Source of the DNA: Pseudomonas sp. 14P_8.1_Bac3
Lineage (GTDB): Bacteria; Pseudomonadota; Gammaproteobacteria; Pseudomonadales; Pseudomonadaceae
Direction: 5' to 3'
Length of the DNA stretch: 64,000 nucleotides
NCBI RefSeq assembly: GCF_025466085.1
Contig: NZ_JANLOD010000021.1
Span: forward strand, 124,001 to 188,000
The notes below the pieces were generated by a model. It did not search any database, was not told the origin of the DNA, and worked only from the letters and a program-made list of their open reading frames with translations. A program made the translations under genes and the position numbers. Numbering within the stretch: the first letter of the stretch is position 1; each line of letters opens with the position of its first letter. Below are positions 18,586 through 27,951 of this stretch, piece after piece.

Positions 18586-18750
18586 AGCTTCGCGGGCGGG
18601 CCGCGAAGAGGCCGTCACGTCCAATATTGATGTTGCCTGATACAACGCCATCGCCAGCAAGCTGGCTCCTACTGTGGATTGGCGGCGTGCCCAAATTTCA
18701 GGTTTCACCAAAAATCCTGTGGGAGCGAGCCTGCTCGCGATATAGGCCCG
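18586..18750. repeat. Cluster of three REP-like units
   Basis: Contains CTTCGCGGGCGGGCCGCGAAG, CATCGCCAGCAAGCTGGCTCC and TGTGGGAGCGAGCCTGCTCGCGAT in the gap between the convergent HDOD and tctE genes. Confidence 0.6.
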
Positions 18751-18766
18751 CCCGAACACCACGAAG

Positions 18767-20152
18767 CTACCCCGCAACAAAACTCACCCGCACCTTCAAC
18801 CCCGCCTGCTCACCATCGTGCAAGCTGATCTGCGCCAGATGCGCGCGGCAAATTTCGCCGACAATTGCCAACCCCAACCCCGACCCGGCGACTTGCTGGT
18901 TGCGCCGATAGAAGCGTTCGAATACCCGCTCACGCTCTTCCAGCGGAATGCCCGGCCCATCATCCTCGACCTCCAGCACCGCTGGCGCCGAGACCCGCAG
19001 GATCACATTGCCGCCGGGGGGCGTATGGGCCAGCGCGTTATCCACCAGATTGCTCAACAGCTCGTTCAGCAGCGTCGGTTCGCCGCGCAGCCAGACCGGC
19101 TCGTCCGCCTCCAGCGCCAGGGCGACACCACGCGCATGGGCCAGCGGCGCCATGGCCATGCCGAGTTCCCGCGCCAGTTGGCTCAGGTCCAGCAACTGCG
19201 CGCCGCCCTCGGCGATCGCCCGGGCACCGTTCTCGACCCGCGCCAACGAAAGCAATTGGTTGGCCAGATGAGTCAAGCGATCCGTGCCCTGGGCCGCCGT
19301 TTCCAGAGTGTTGCGCCAGGTCTCGGGTTCGCTCGCACGCAGACCCAGTTCAAGCCGCGCCTTGAGCGCCGCCAATGGCGTGCGCAGTTCATGGGCGGCG
19401 TCGGCGATGAATTGCGCTTGCCGCTCGAACTGCCCGCGCAAGCGCTCGGTAAAGTGATTGAGTGCACGCACCAGCGGCCACAATTCGTGCTGCACTTCCA
19501 CCAGCGGCAGTGGTCGCAGATCATCGGGTTGCCGCTCTTCCACCGCCGTGCGCAAGCGCTCCAGTGGACGCAATGCGGCGCTGACCGCAAACCACACCAG
19601 CAATAACGCCCCCACCGCCAGCATGCCCAGACGCAACAAGGTGTCCGCCGCCAGACTGCGGGCCATGCTGACCCGCGCCTCGTCGGTTTCCGCCACGCGG
19701 ATCTCCGCCATGCCGTTCATGTTCGGTTCGCTGACAGGCTTGAGCAGGCTGACCACCCGCACATTCTGCCCCCGATACGTCGCGTTATAGAACCGTGCGA
19801 GCGCCGGATAGTCATCGGTGCGTGGCGTGCCCGGTGGCGGCGGTGGCAGGTTTTCGTAACCGGAAATCAGCTTCTGGTTGATGTCGTTGACCAGGTAGAA
19901 AATCCGCCCGGCACTGTCATAGGCAAACGTATCGAGGGCGACGTAGGGCACGTCGGCGCTAAGGCTGCCATCGCGCTGGGAAACGCCCGCGGCGATGGTC
20001 CGCGCCGAAGCCAGCAAGGTCCGGTCGTACGCGGTGTCGGCGGCTTCGCGCCCGTTCCAGTACGCGCTCAAGCCACTGGCCAGCATCAACACCACCAGCA
20101 ACAGCGCGAGGTTCCATAGCAACCGCCAGCGCAAGCTGCTGGGCTTATGCAT
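18767..20152 (-). CDS. tctE: Sensor histidine kinase, TctE type
   Basis: An inner-membrane sensor kinase of the tricarboxylate-responsive TctDE pair. 461 residues: N-terminal membrane helix (about 12-32), periplasmic sensor domain to about 170, second helix (LGMLAVGALLLVWFAVSAAL), HAMP-like linker, HisKA with the phosphorylated His in ADAAHELRTPLAALKARLEL, and HATPase with DNALAHTPPGG and DDGPGIP. It overlaps tctD by 8 bases. The operon is divergent from tctCBA, so citrate-like substrates are the likely signal. Confidence 0.9.
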   Translation of the reverse strand: MHKPSSLRWRLLWNLALLLVVLMLASGLSAYWNGREAADTAYDRTLLASARTIAAGVSQRDGSLSADVPYVALDTFAYDSAGRIFYLVNDINQKLISGYENLPPPPPGTPRTDDYPALARFYNATYRGQNVRVVSLLKPVSEPNMNGMAEIRVAETDEARVSMARSLAADTLLRLGMLAVGALLLVWFAVSAALRPLERLRTAVEERQPDDLRPLPLVEVQHELWPLVRALNHFTERLRGQFERQAQFIADAAHELRTPLAALKARLELGLRASEPETWRNTLETAAQGTDRLTHLANQLLSLARVENGARAIAEGGAQLLDLSQLARELGMAMAPLAHARGVALALEADEPVWLRGEPTLLNELLSNLVDNALAHTPPGGNVILRVSAPAVLEVEDDGPGIPLEERERVFERFYRRNQQVAGSGLGLAIVGEICRAHLAQISLHDGEQAGLKVRVSFVAG

Positions 20153-20816
20153 CGCGGCTTTCCAGCAAATAACCGAGGCCGCGGAAGGTCACGATGGCCA
20201 CCGGTTGCCCATCGAGTTTCTTGCGCAGGCGGTGGACGTAGATTTCGATGGCATCGGGGCTGGCTTCTTCATCCAGGCCGAACACCTGGGCGGCCAGTTG
20301 CTCCTTGCTCATCACCCTACCCGGACGGGCGATCAGCGCTTCGAGCACCGCCTGCTCGCGGGAGGTCAACGTGAGCAATTCGTCGCCGAGGGTGAAGCGT
20401 CGCGTGTCCAGATCGTAAGCCAGCACGCCGCAGGTCTGCTGTCGTTCGCCGCCGAGCACGCTTCGGCGCAACAAGGCTTTGACCCGCGCTTCGAGTTCGG
20501 TCAGTTCGAACGGCTTGGCCAGGTAATCATCGGCGCCGAGGTTCAGGCCATGGACCCGGTCCTTGACGTCGCTGCGGGCGGTCAGCATCAGCACCGGCAG
20601 GTTCTTGCCCCGCGCACGCAAACGCGCCAGCACCTCGAAACCATCCATGCGCGGCAGACCGACGTCGAGGATCGCCATGGCGTACTCCTCGCTGCTCAAC
20701 GCCAGGTCGGCGGCCACGCCGTCATGCAACACATCCACGGTCAGCCCGGTGCTCTTGAGCGCCTGGGCGACACTGTCGGCGAGTTGCAGATGGTCTTCGA
20801 CGAGCAGAACACGCAT
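20145..20816 (-). CDS. tctD: OmpR-family response regulator, TctD type
   Basis: A 223-residue DNA-binding regulator. The receiver domain (1-115) has the phospho-acceptor in AILDVGLPRMDG, and an OmpR-type winged helix (about 125-220) ends IVTFRGLGYLLES. It is encoded just before tctE and opposite tctCBA. Direct repeats at 20895-20931 in the shared promoter region fit binding of such a regulator. Confidence 0.92.
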   Translation of the reverse strand: MRVLLVEDHLQLADSVAQALKSTGLTVDVLHDGVAADLALSSEEYAMAILDVGLPRMDGFEVLARLRARGKNLPVLMLTARSDVKDRVHGLNLGADDYLAKPFELTELEARVKALLRRSVLGGERQQTCGVLAYDLDTRRFTLGDELLTLTSREQAVLEALIARPGRVMSKEQLAAQVFGLDEEASPDAIEIYVHRLRKKLDGQPVAIVTFRGLGYLLESRDA

Positions 20817-21191
20817 GGATCTTTACCTCATTCAGGGATGTTCGACGCCACTCTTTGGCGCGGAGTTTACAGCCGCCTCCGCTGCTGTGAAGCCTGAAAA
20901 CCGTGAAAGTCCGCTGAAAGGTTAGTGAAAGGTTCGACCGCTAGAGTCGACCCACGGATGGTTTCGACTGCCATCAATTGTGCTTTGAAATGTAGCTCCC
21001 GAAAAACGCCCCGATGCGTTTTCGCCAATAAGAACAATAACGAGGTACTTCGCCATGCTGTGCGCACCGCTGCAGTTTTGCCCGCCCCGCCCTCTCCCAT
21101 CGCTTTCATTCGCCAGCGCCGACAGCGGCCGCCCGGCGCCGCACCGTCTCACCTGAATACATCCAAAAACAATAACTCCACGGAGACCACC
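20817..21191. other. tctD / tctC divergent regulatory region
   Basis: 375 bases without a supportable gene. It contains the TGAAAG direct repeats (listed separately). An open frame does run from 20925 into tctC but lacks a start signal and coding character. Confidence 0.6.
20895..20931. promoter_or_regulatory. Candidate TctD operator: phased TGAAAG repeats
   Basis: TGAAAG occurs at 20904, 20915 and 20926, spaced exactly 11 bp (one helical turn), with a fourth half-match TGAAAA at 20895. Phased direct repeats are the usual binding pattern of OmpR-family regulators such as the TctD encoded next to it. Confidence 0.5.
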
Positions 21192-22169
21192 ATGAATCGA
21201 TCACTGCGCCGTTTCGCCCTCGCTGCCAGCTGCATGCTGCTGGCCAGCCACCTGATGGCCGAGCCGAAACGCCCGGAATGCATCGCCCCGGCCTCGCCCG
21301 GCGGCGGTTTCGACCTGACCTGCAAACTGGCGCAAAGCGCGCTGGTCAACGAAAAGCTGCTGACCAAACCGATGCGCGTGACCTACATGCCCGGTGGCGT
21401 CGGCGCGGTGGCGTACAACGCCGTGGTCGCTCAGCGCCCGGCCGATGCCGGCACGCTGGTGGCATGGTCGAGTGGTTCGCTACTGAACCTGGCCCAGGGC
21501 AAGTTCGGTCGTTTCGATGAAAACGCCGTGCGCTGGCTGGCGGCGGTCGGCACCAGTTACGGTGCGATCGCGGTGAAAAGCGATTCGCCCTACAAGACCC
21601 TGGACGATCTGGTCAAAGCCCTGAAGAAAGATCCGAGCTCCGTGGTGATCGGGTCTGGCGGCACAGTCGGCAGCCAGGACTGGATGCAGACCGCGTTGAT
21701 CGCCAAGGCCGCCGGGATCAACCCGCGCGACTTGCGTTACGTCGCCCTCGAAGGCGGCGGCGAAATCGCCACGGCGCTGCTCGGCGGCCACATCCAGGTC
21801 GGCAGCACCGACATCTCCGACTCCATGCCGCACATTCAAAGCGGCGACATGCGCCTGCTGGCGGTGTTCTCTGAAAAGCGCCTTGAAGAGCCGGAAATGA
21901 AAGACATCCCGACCGCCAAGGAGCAAGGCTACGACATCGTCTGGCCGGTGGTTCGCGGCTTCTACCTCGGGCCAAAAGTCAGCGACGAAGACTACGCCTG
22001 GTGGAAAGACGCTTTCGACAAACTGCTGGCCTCGGACGACTTCGCCAAGCTGCGCGATCAGCGCGAGCTGTTCCCGTTCGCCATGACCGGTCCGGAGCTG
22101 GACACCTACGTGAAGAAGCAGGTGGCGGACTACAAAGTGCTGGCCAAAGAGTTCGGCCTGATTCAGTGA
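21192..22169 (+). CDS. tctC: Tricarboxylate-binding periplasmic protein TctC
   Basis: The binding protein of a tripartite tricarboxylate transporter (TTT). 325 residues with a signal peptide (1-23, ending LMA) and the TctC/Bug fold. Characteristic stretches are CIAPASPGGGFDLTCKLAQS at the ligand loop and VVIGSGGTVGSQDW. The ATG at 21192 has GGAGACC upstream. It starts the tctC-tctB-tctA unit. Confidence 0.93.
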   Translation: MNRSLRRFALAASCMLLASHLMAEPKRPECIAPASPGGGFDLTCKLAQSALVNEKLLTKPMRVTYMPGGVGAVAYNAVVAQRPADAGTLVAWSSGSLLNLAQGKFGRFDENAVRWLAAVGTSYGAIAVKSDSPYKTLDDLVKALKKDPSSVVIGSGGTVGSQDWMQTALIAKAAGINPRDLRYVALEGGGEIATALLGGHIQVGSTDISDSMPHIQSGDMRLLAVFSEKRLEEPEMKDIPTAKEQGYDIVWPVVRGFYLGPKVSDEDYAWWKDAFDKLLASDDFAKLRDQRELFPFAMTGPELDTYVKKQVADYKVLAKEFGLIQ

Positions 22170-22227
22170 TCGCCTCTGTCTAGCGGCTGCGGCTCCGTTT
22201 GGCGGGGCCGCGGCACAGGAGTTTTCC

Positions 22228-22686
22228 ATGCTCTTACAACGCATTTTCGCTTCGGTGCTGTTGCTGGCCTGTGCTGGCCTGGCGCTGATGGCGTGGCCGT
22301 ATCAAGCGGCGTTTTCCTACGAACCCGTCGGACCTCGGGCCTTTCCGCTGTTGATGCTCGGCCTGATGGGCCTCGGCCTGCTCTACATGCTGTTTCGCCC
22401 GACGCCCATTGTGCACAGCGACGACGACCCGAAACTCGACCGCGAAACCCTGAACAAAATCGGTATATGCATTGTGCTTTTGCTGATTTTCGCCGGCCTG
22501 TTCGAACCGCTGGGCTTCATCCTCAGCAGCATCCTGATCGGCATTCCGATGGCGCGCCTGTACGGCGGCCGCTGGTGGCCGAGCATTGTGGTGACGACGC
22601 TGATGAGCATCGGTCTCTACCTGCTGTTCGACAAGTTGATGGACGTGCCGCTGCCCCTGGGCCTGCTCGAGTTTCTGGAGAACTGA
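22228..22686 (+). CDS. tctB: TTT small membrane subunit TctB
   Basis: The 152-residue small membrane subunit of the tripartite tricarboxylate transporter, with four predicted helices including LASVLLLACAGLALMAW-type N-terminal and IVVTTLMSIGLYLLF C-terminal segments. It is poorly conserved as usual for TctB, so the call rests on topology and its place between tctC and tctA (one base before tctA). Confidence 0.88.
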   Translation: MLLQRIFASVLLLACAGLALMAWPYQAAFSYEPVGPRAFPLLMLGLMGLGLLYMLFRPTPIVHSDDDPKLDRETLNKIGICIVLLLIFAGLFEPLGFILSSILIGIPMARLYGGRWWPSIVVTTLMSIGLYLLFDKLMDVPLPLGLLEFLEN

Positions 22687-22687
22687 T

Positions 22688-24202
22688 ATGGATACTTTCG
22701 GCTATTTGGGCCAGGGGTTTGGCGTCGCGCTGAGCCCGTATAACCTGGTGACCGCCCTGTGCGGCACGCTGATTGGCACCGTCGTTGGCCTGCTTCCAGG
22801 CTTGGGCCCGATCAACGGCGTGGCGTTGCTGATCCCGATTGCCTTCGCCCTCGGTTTGCCGCCGGAGTCGGCATTGATCCTGCTGGCGGCGGTGTACCTG
22901 GGTTGCGAATACGGCGGCCGGATCAGCTCGATCCTGCTGAACATTCCGGGCGAAGCTTCCACCGTCATGACCACCCTCGACGGCTACCCGATGGCCCGCA
23001 AAGGCCTGGCCGGCGTGGCGTTGTCGCTGTCAGCGTGGAGCTCGTTCATCGGTGCGTTCATCGCGACCTGCGGCATGGTGCTGTTCGCGCCGCTGCTGGC
23101 GAAATGGGCGATTGCCTTCGGACCAGCAGAATATTTCGTACTGATGGTGTTCGCCATCGTCTGCCTCGGCGGCATGGCCGGTGATCGGCCGTTGAAAACG
23201 TTTATTGCGGCGTTGATCGGCCTGTTTCTGTCGACCGTCGGCATCGATGCCAACAGCGGCGTCTACCGTTTCACCGGGGACAACATTCACCTGACTGACG
23301 GCATTCAATTCGTGGTGCTCGTGCTCGGTCTGTTCTCCATCAGCGAGATTCTCCTGCTGCTGGAAAAAACCCACCGCGGCCAGGAAGCGGTGAAAGCCAC
23401 CGGCCGAATGATGTTCAACTTCAAGGAAGCCTCGGCGGTGTTCATTGTGAACATCCGTTGCGGTCTGCTCGGTTTCATCATGGGCGTGCTGCCGGGCGCC
23501 GGCGCAACGCTGGCCAGCGCCGTGGCCTACATGACCGAGAAACGCATCGCCGGCAGCAAAGGCACCTTTGGCCAGGGCGACATGCGCGGCCTCGCTGCCC
23601 CGGAAACCGCCATCGGCGCGTCGGCCTGCGGCGCGCTGGTGCCAATGCTGACCCTCGGCGTTCCGGGTTCCGGCACCACGGCGGTGATGATCGGCGCACT
23701 GTCGCTGTACAACATCACGCCGGGCCCGCTGCTGTTCCAACAGCAACCGGACATCGTCTGGGGCCTGATCGCGTCGTTGTTCATCGCCAACATCATGCTG
23801 GTGATCCTCAACATTCCGATGATTCGAATCTTCACCCGCATCCTCGCCGTGCCAAACTGGGCGCTGGTGCCGGTGATCGCGATCATTACCGGGATCGGTG
23901 TGTACGCGGTGCATGCCACCACGTTCGACCTGTTCCTGATGATTGGCATCGGCATCTTCGGTTACATCCTGCGCAAGCTGGACTTCCCGTTGTCGCCCGT
24001 CCTGTTGGGTTTCATCCTCGGAGGCTTGATGGAGCAAAACCTGCGTCGCGCCTTGTCGATCTCCAACGGTGCACTGGAGATCCTCTGGTCGAGCCCGATC
24101 ACCTTCGGTGTCTGGGTGCTGACTGCGTTGATGCTGCTGATGCCGATCCTGCGGATCTGGCGCAAACGTACGGTCGCTCGTCGCACAGTCGCCAATGTCT
24201 GA
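22688..24202 (+). CDS. tctA: TTT large membrane subunit TctA
   Basis: The 504-residue large membrane subunit forming the translocation path. The two duplicated family motifs are visible: VVGLLPGLGPINGVALLIPI near residues 34-53 and FIMGVLPGAGATLASAVAYM near 260-280, with GVPGSGTTAVMIGAL following. About twelve membrane segments. It overlaps the next gene by 8 bases, so translation is likely coupled. Confidence 0.95.
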   Translation: MDTFGYLGQGFGVALSPYNLVTALCGTLIGTVVGLLPGLGPINGVALLIPIAFALGLPPESALILLAAVYLGCEYGGRISSILLNIPGEASTVMTTLDGYPMARKGLAGVALSLSAWSSFIGAFIATCGMVLFAPLLAKWAIAFGPAEYFVLMVFAIVCLGGMAGDRPLKTFIAALIGLFLSTVGIDANSGVYRFTGDNIHLTDGIQFVVLVLGLFSISEILLLLEKTHRGQEAVKATGRMMFNFKEASAVFIVNIRCGLLGFIMGVLPGAGATLASAVAYMTEKRIAGSKGTFGQGDMRGLAAPETAIGASACGALVPMLTLGVPGSGTTAVMIGALSLYNITPGPLLFQQQPDIVWGLIASLFIANIMLVILNIPMIRIFTRILAVPNWALVPVIAIITGIGVYAVHATTFDLFLMIGIGIFGYILRKLDFPLSPVLLGFILGGLMEQNLRRALSISNGALEILWSSPITFGVWVLTALMLLMPILRIWRKRTVARRTVANV

Positions 24203-25229
24203 TCGAACACCGTTCAACGCCTGGTGGGGTACGCCGCTGGTCGGTGCGCTGGGCGGTTATCTGGCCAGCCAGGTCGGCTGGCCGCTGCCGTGGATGGTCG
24301 GCTCGTTGCTGGCGATCATTCTGGTGCGGTGCCTGACGCCCTGGCAACTGGCGGAAATCCCTGGCGGCCGCAAGTGCGGCCAGTGGATCGTTGGCATCGG
24401 TATCGGCCTGCACTTCACCCCGGTGGTGATGGAGCAGGTGCTGGGTCACTTCGGCCTGATCTTCTTCGGTGCGTTGATCACCAGCCTTTCCGCGATAGTG
24501 GGGGTCTGGCTGATGCGGCGTACCGGTGAGGACCGCGCCACGGCGTTCTTTTCCAGCATGCCCGGCGGCTCCGGGGAGATGGTCAACCTCGGCGCGCGTA
24601 ACGGCGCGGTGCTCAGCCGTGTGGCGGCGGGGCAAAGTCTGCGGGTGCTGGTGGTGGTGCTGTGTGTGCCGGCGGCCTTCAAGTATTTGCTGGGTGACGG
24701 CGCGCCGGTGGCGCATCCGACCGCCGTTGATTGGGGGTGGCTGGCCATTTTATTCCCGGCGGGCGCCTTGGCGGCCTGGCTGTGGGAACGCTTTCGTCAA
24801 CCCAATCCGTGGCTGTTCGGCTCATTGCTGGTGAGTGCCACGGTGAGCATCGGTTGGGACCTGCACATCGGCTTGCCCCACGGTGGTAGTCAGGTGGGTC
24901 AATGGCTGATCGGCAGCGGCCTGGGCTGTCACTTCAATCGGCAGTTTTTCCGCCGCGCCCCTTCGTTCATGGGGCGAACGTTGGTTGGCACGCTGCTGAC
25001 GATGTTGATTGCCACTGCGGCAGCATTGGGATTGAGTGCGCTGACGCACCTGGATTTGCGCTCGCTGACCTTGGGCATGATGCCCGGCGGTATTGCGGAG
25101 ATGAGCCTGACGGCGGAGACCTTGCAGTTGTCGGTGCCGCTGGTGACGGCGATGCAGGTGATGCGGTTGTTGTTCGTGCTGTTTCTGGCGGAGCCGTTGT
25201 TCAAGTATTGGAATCGCGATCCAGAATAA
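24195..25229 (+). CDS. AbrB-family membrane protein
   Basis: A 344-residue integral membrane protein of the AbrB/YjjB-like family (PF05145), built of two similar halves of about five helices each. Each half has a conserved loop, SSMPGGSGEMVNLGAR and LGMMPGGIAEMSLTAE. These proteins are putative transporters or regulators named after E. coli abrB ammonia mono-oxygenase-like reports; the substrate is unknown. Coupled to tctA by an 8-base overlap, it probably serves the same transport function. Confidence 0.85.
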   Translation: MSDRTPFNAWWGTPLVGALGGYLASQVGWPLPWMVGSLLAIILVRCLTPWQLAEIPGGRKCGQWIVGIGIGLHFTPVVMEQVLGHFGLIFFGALITSLSAIVGVWLMRRTGEDRATAFFSSMPGGSGEMVNLGARNGAVLSRVAAGQSLRVLVVVLCVPAAFKYLLGDGAPVAHPTAVDWGWLAILFPAGALAAWLWERFRQPNPWLFGSLLVSATVSIGWDLHIGLPHGGSQVGQWLIGSGLGCHFNRQFFRRAPSFMGRTLVGTLLTMLIATAAALGLSALTHLDLRSLTLGMMPGGIAEMSLTAETLQLSVPLVTAMQVMRLLFVLFLAEPLFKYWNRDPE

Positions 25230-25239
25230 AGACCGAGTT

Positions 25240-25303
25240 AGATTCATCGCCAGCAGGCTGGCTCCTACCGGTTTTGGTGGGAACCAGGCTGCTGGCGATG
25301 CAC
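25240..25303. repeat. REP-like inverted pair
   Basis: CATCGCCAGCAGGCTGGCTCCTACC and its near complement GGGAACCAGGCTGCTGGCGATG form a hairpin between the convergent abrB-like and ung genes. Confidence 0.6.
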
Positions 25304-25304
25304 T

Positions 25305-25997
25305 TTAAACCGGTGGCAATCGCCACTCGATCGGCGTCTCGCCATTCTGCTCCAGAAACTTGTTGGTCCGGCTGAAGTGCCCGCACCCGAGGAAGCCGCG
25401 ATAAGCGGACAACGGTGACGGGTGCACCGACGTCAACACCAGGTGCTTGGTCGCATCGATCAGCTTCTGCTTGCTCTGCGCATGGGCGCCCCACAGCATG
25501 AACACCAGATGCGGCTGCCGCTGGCTGACCACTTCGATGATTCGATCGGTGAAAAACTGCCAGCCTTTGTCCTTGTGCGCATTGGCATTCGCGCGCTCGA
25601 CGGTCATGGTGGTGTTGAGCATCAGCACGCCCTGATCGGCCCAGCTTTGCAGGTAACCGTGGTTGGGGATGTCGATGTTCAGGTCGCGCTTCAGCTCTTT
25701 ATAGATGTTGACCAACGACGGCGGCGCCGGCACGCCCGGTTGCACCGAGAAGCACAAGCCATGGGCCTGGCCCGGCCCGTGATAGGGGTCCTGACCGAGG
25801 ATGACGACCTTGACCTTGTCCAGCGGTGTCGAGTTGAGCGCGTTGAAAATCATCGGGCCTGGTGGATAAATTTCCTTGCCGGCCGCACGCTCCTGTTGCA
25901 GGAAATTGCGCAACTCTGCCATGTAGGGCTGGTCGAACTCAGCACGCAGTGCCTCCTTCCAGCTCGGTTCGAGTTTGATACGGTCGTCAGCAGTCAT
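25305..25997 (-). CDS. ung: Uracil-DNA glycosylase
   Basis: Removes uracil from DNA in base excision repair. 230 residues. The catalytic water-activating Asp is in [17 protein letters not shown]. The leucine-loop His motif is [18 protein letters not shown], and the uracil pocket is [12 protein letters not shown]. The ATG at 25997 gives a normal family length; the frame is open to 26018. Stands alone between convergent and divergent neighbours. Confidence 0.96.
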   Translation of the reverse strand: MTADDRIKLEPSWKEALRAEFDQPYMAELRNFLQQERAAGKEIYPPGPMIFNALNSTPLDKVKVVILGQDPYHGPGQAHGLCFSVQPGVPAPPSLVNIYKELKRDLNIDIPNHGYLQSWADQGVLMLNTTMTVERANANAHKDKGWQFFTDRIIEVVSQRQPHLVFMLWGAHAQSKQKLIDATKHLVLTSVHPSPLSAYRGFLGCGHFSRTNKFLEQNGETPIEWRLPPV

Positions 25998-26129
25998 GGT
26001 TACATCCGGCAAAAACAATGGAGCGAACCCTAGGAAAGCTCATCACGCTTGTCAATTGATCTGACGCAGAACCGGCAACTTCCTGCATTGCGATCATACT
26101 GAACGCTCAAATTCCCGATCGAGGTCACG

Positions 26130-27242
26130 ATGAATCTGCACTTCGAAGAACTCACCGGCACCGACGGCGCCCGCATCGGGGTCGCCAGCCTGGATGCCGA
26201 AAAGTCCCTGAACGCCCTGTCCCTGCCGATGATCAACGCGTTGCGCGACCGCCTGGACGCCTGGGCCAAGGAGCCGCAGATCGTCTGCGTGCTATTGCGC
26301 GGCAACGGCGCCAAGGCGTTTTGCGCCGGCGGCGAAGTGCGCAGCCTGGTGGAGGCCTGTCGCGCCCACCCGGGTGAAGTCCCGCCGCTGGCCGCGACTT
26401 TTTTCGCGGCGGAATATCGCCTGGACTTCAACCTGCACACCTACCCGAAACCACTGATCTGCTGGGGCCACGGTTATGTGCTGGGCGGCGGCATGGGCCT
26501 GCTGCAGGGCGCGAACATTCGCATCGTCACGCCAAGCAGCCGCCTGGCGATGCCCGAGATCACCATCGGCTTGTACCCGGACGTTGGCGCCAGTTGGTTT
26601 CTGTCGCGTATGCCCGGCAAGCTCGGGCTGTTCCTCGGCCTGACCGGCGCGCACATGAATGGCCGCGACGCGATCGATCTGGACCTCGCCGACCGTTTCC
26701 TGCTCGATGAACAGCAGGAAGAACTGGTCGAAGGCTTGTTGCAGTTGAACTGGCAAGAGCAGACGCCGATGCAACTGAAAAGCCTGCTCAAGGCGTTGCA
26801 GCGGGAGGCCATCGCACAACTGCCCGAAGCCCAGTGGCTGCCGCGCCGTCAGCAGATTGATGAACTGCTGGACGTCAGCGACGTGCGTTGCGCCTGGAAG
26901 GCCATCAGCCAGCAACGTGACAGCACTGACCTGGTGCTCAGCCGCGCCGCGCGGACGATGAGCGAAGGGTCGCCGCTGACTGCTCACCTGGTGTGGGAAC
27001 AGATCATCCGCGCACGGCACTTGTCATTGGCGGAGGTTTTCCAGATGGAATACACCCTGAGCCTCAACTGCTGCCGACATCCCGAGTTCAGCGAAGGCGT
27101 ACGGGCGCGGTTGATTGACAAGGATCAGAAACCGCACTGGCATTGGCCGGACATCAACAACGTGCCGGAGGCGGTGGTGGAAGCGCATTTTCATAAGGTT
27201 TGGGAAGGTCGGCATCCGTTGGCGGATTTGTCGGAATACTGA
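26130..27242 (+). CDS. Enoyl-CoA hydratase/isomerase family, HIBYL-CoA hydrolase-like
   Basis: A 370-residue crotonase-fold enzyme. Length, the long C-terminal domain and GHGYVLGGGMGLLQGANIRI with PEITIGLYPDVGASWFLSR point to the 3-hydroxyisobutyryl-CoA hydrolase branch (valine breakdown) rather than a classical enoyl-CoA hydratase. The SD GAGG lies 6 bases before the ATG. No other valine-degradation gene is adjacent, so the physiological substrate is an inference. Confidence 0.85.
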   Translation: MNLHFEELTGTDGARIGVASLDAEKSLNALSLPMINALRDRLDAWAKEPQIVCVLLRGNGAKAFCAGGEVRSLVEACRAHPGEVPPLAATFFAAEYRLDFNLHTYPKPLICWGHGYVLGGGMGLLQGANIRIVTPSSRLAMPEITIGLYPDVGASWFLSRMPGKLGLFLGLTGAHMNGRDAIDLDLADRFLLDEQQEELVEGLLQLNWQEQTPMQLKSLLKALQREAIAQLPEAQWLPRRQQIDELLDVSDVRCAWKAISQQRDSTDLVLSRAARTMSEGSPLTAHLVWEQIIRARHLSLAEVFQMEYTLSLNCCRHPEFSEGVRARLIDKDQKPHWHWPDINNVPEAVVEAHFHKVWEGRHPLADLSEY

Positions 27243-27248
27243 ACGAAA

Positions 27249-27338
27249 TGTGGGAGCGGGCTTGCTCGCGAAGGCGGTGTATCTGACGGCTTGAACGTCG
27301 ACTGATACACCGTCTTCGCGAGCAAGCCCGCTCCCACA
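27249..27338. repeat. REPIN (two inverted REPs)
   Basis: TGTGGGAGCGGGCTTGCTCG and its exact complement at the far end flank about 40 bases. They can fold into a single long hairpin, between convergent genes. Confidence 0.85.
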
Positions 27339-27347
27339 GGTGTGTAG

Positions 27348-27785
27348 TTAAAATTGGTTACCGCCGACCACCCCGGCCATCGTGATCGCCGCGACCATCA
27401 TGATCGCCTCTCCCGCCATGATTGTTGCTACGCCCGCCGCCGCGGTAGTCATTGTTCCAGCCACCCCGGTTGCGGCCATCCCAGCCCTGATTTTGATGCG
27501 CCGATAATCGCCGCGTGGCGCCTGATAATAACGTGGTGCCGGTTGATAGACCCGCGGTTGGTAGTAATAGCGCGGTGTTGGCTGGTAGTAGCGAGCCGGC
27601 GGTGCGTAGTAACGGCGCGGCGCCGAGTAGTAACCGCCGCTGGAGTAGTAGGCCCCGCCATCGGAATAGTACGGCGCGGGGGACGTGTACACCTCGGAAC
27701 TGTAGTAGCTGCCTCCATCGGAATAGGGAACGCACGCACCAACAGACAAACCCAGCACAGCAATCAGAAGAATTCGAGAGAGCAT
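27348..27785 (-). CDS. Tyr/Pro-rich lipoprotein
   Basis: A 145-residue lipoprotein: signal peptide with lipobox LSVGAC, then a low-complexity body rich in Tyr, Pro, Ser and Arg (repeated PRYYQPxPRYY-like units), and a C-terminus rich in Gly, Met, Ala. The start at 27785 is set by the signal peptide (MLSRILLIAVLGLSVG). Function is unknown. It lies on the same strand as the second tyrosine-rich lipoprotein downstream in coordinates, and both share the leader CATGGCGGCCTCCTG, including a strong SD. Confidence 0.65.
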   Translation of the reverse strand: MLSRILLIAVLGLSVGACVPYSDGGSYYSSEVYTSPAPYYSDGGAYYSSGGYYSAPRRYYAPPARYYQPTPRYYYQPRVYQPAPRYYQAPRGDYRRIKIRAGMAATGVAGTMTTAAAGVATIMAGEAIMMVAAITMAGVVGGNQF

Positions 27786-27951
27786 GGCGGCCTCCTGGAC
27801 CGCGAGTGAGCCACACCAGCGACGCTGGCGAGCGACAGTCAATTATTCGGTGACTGTCGCAAGATCAGACATCGGTTTCGAAATCTGGTGCGGCCCTGCA
27901 ACAAGTTGAAACATCTGGCCGATGAAAGGCTTTTCATCATTCACGTGCTGA

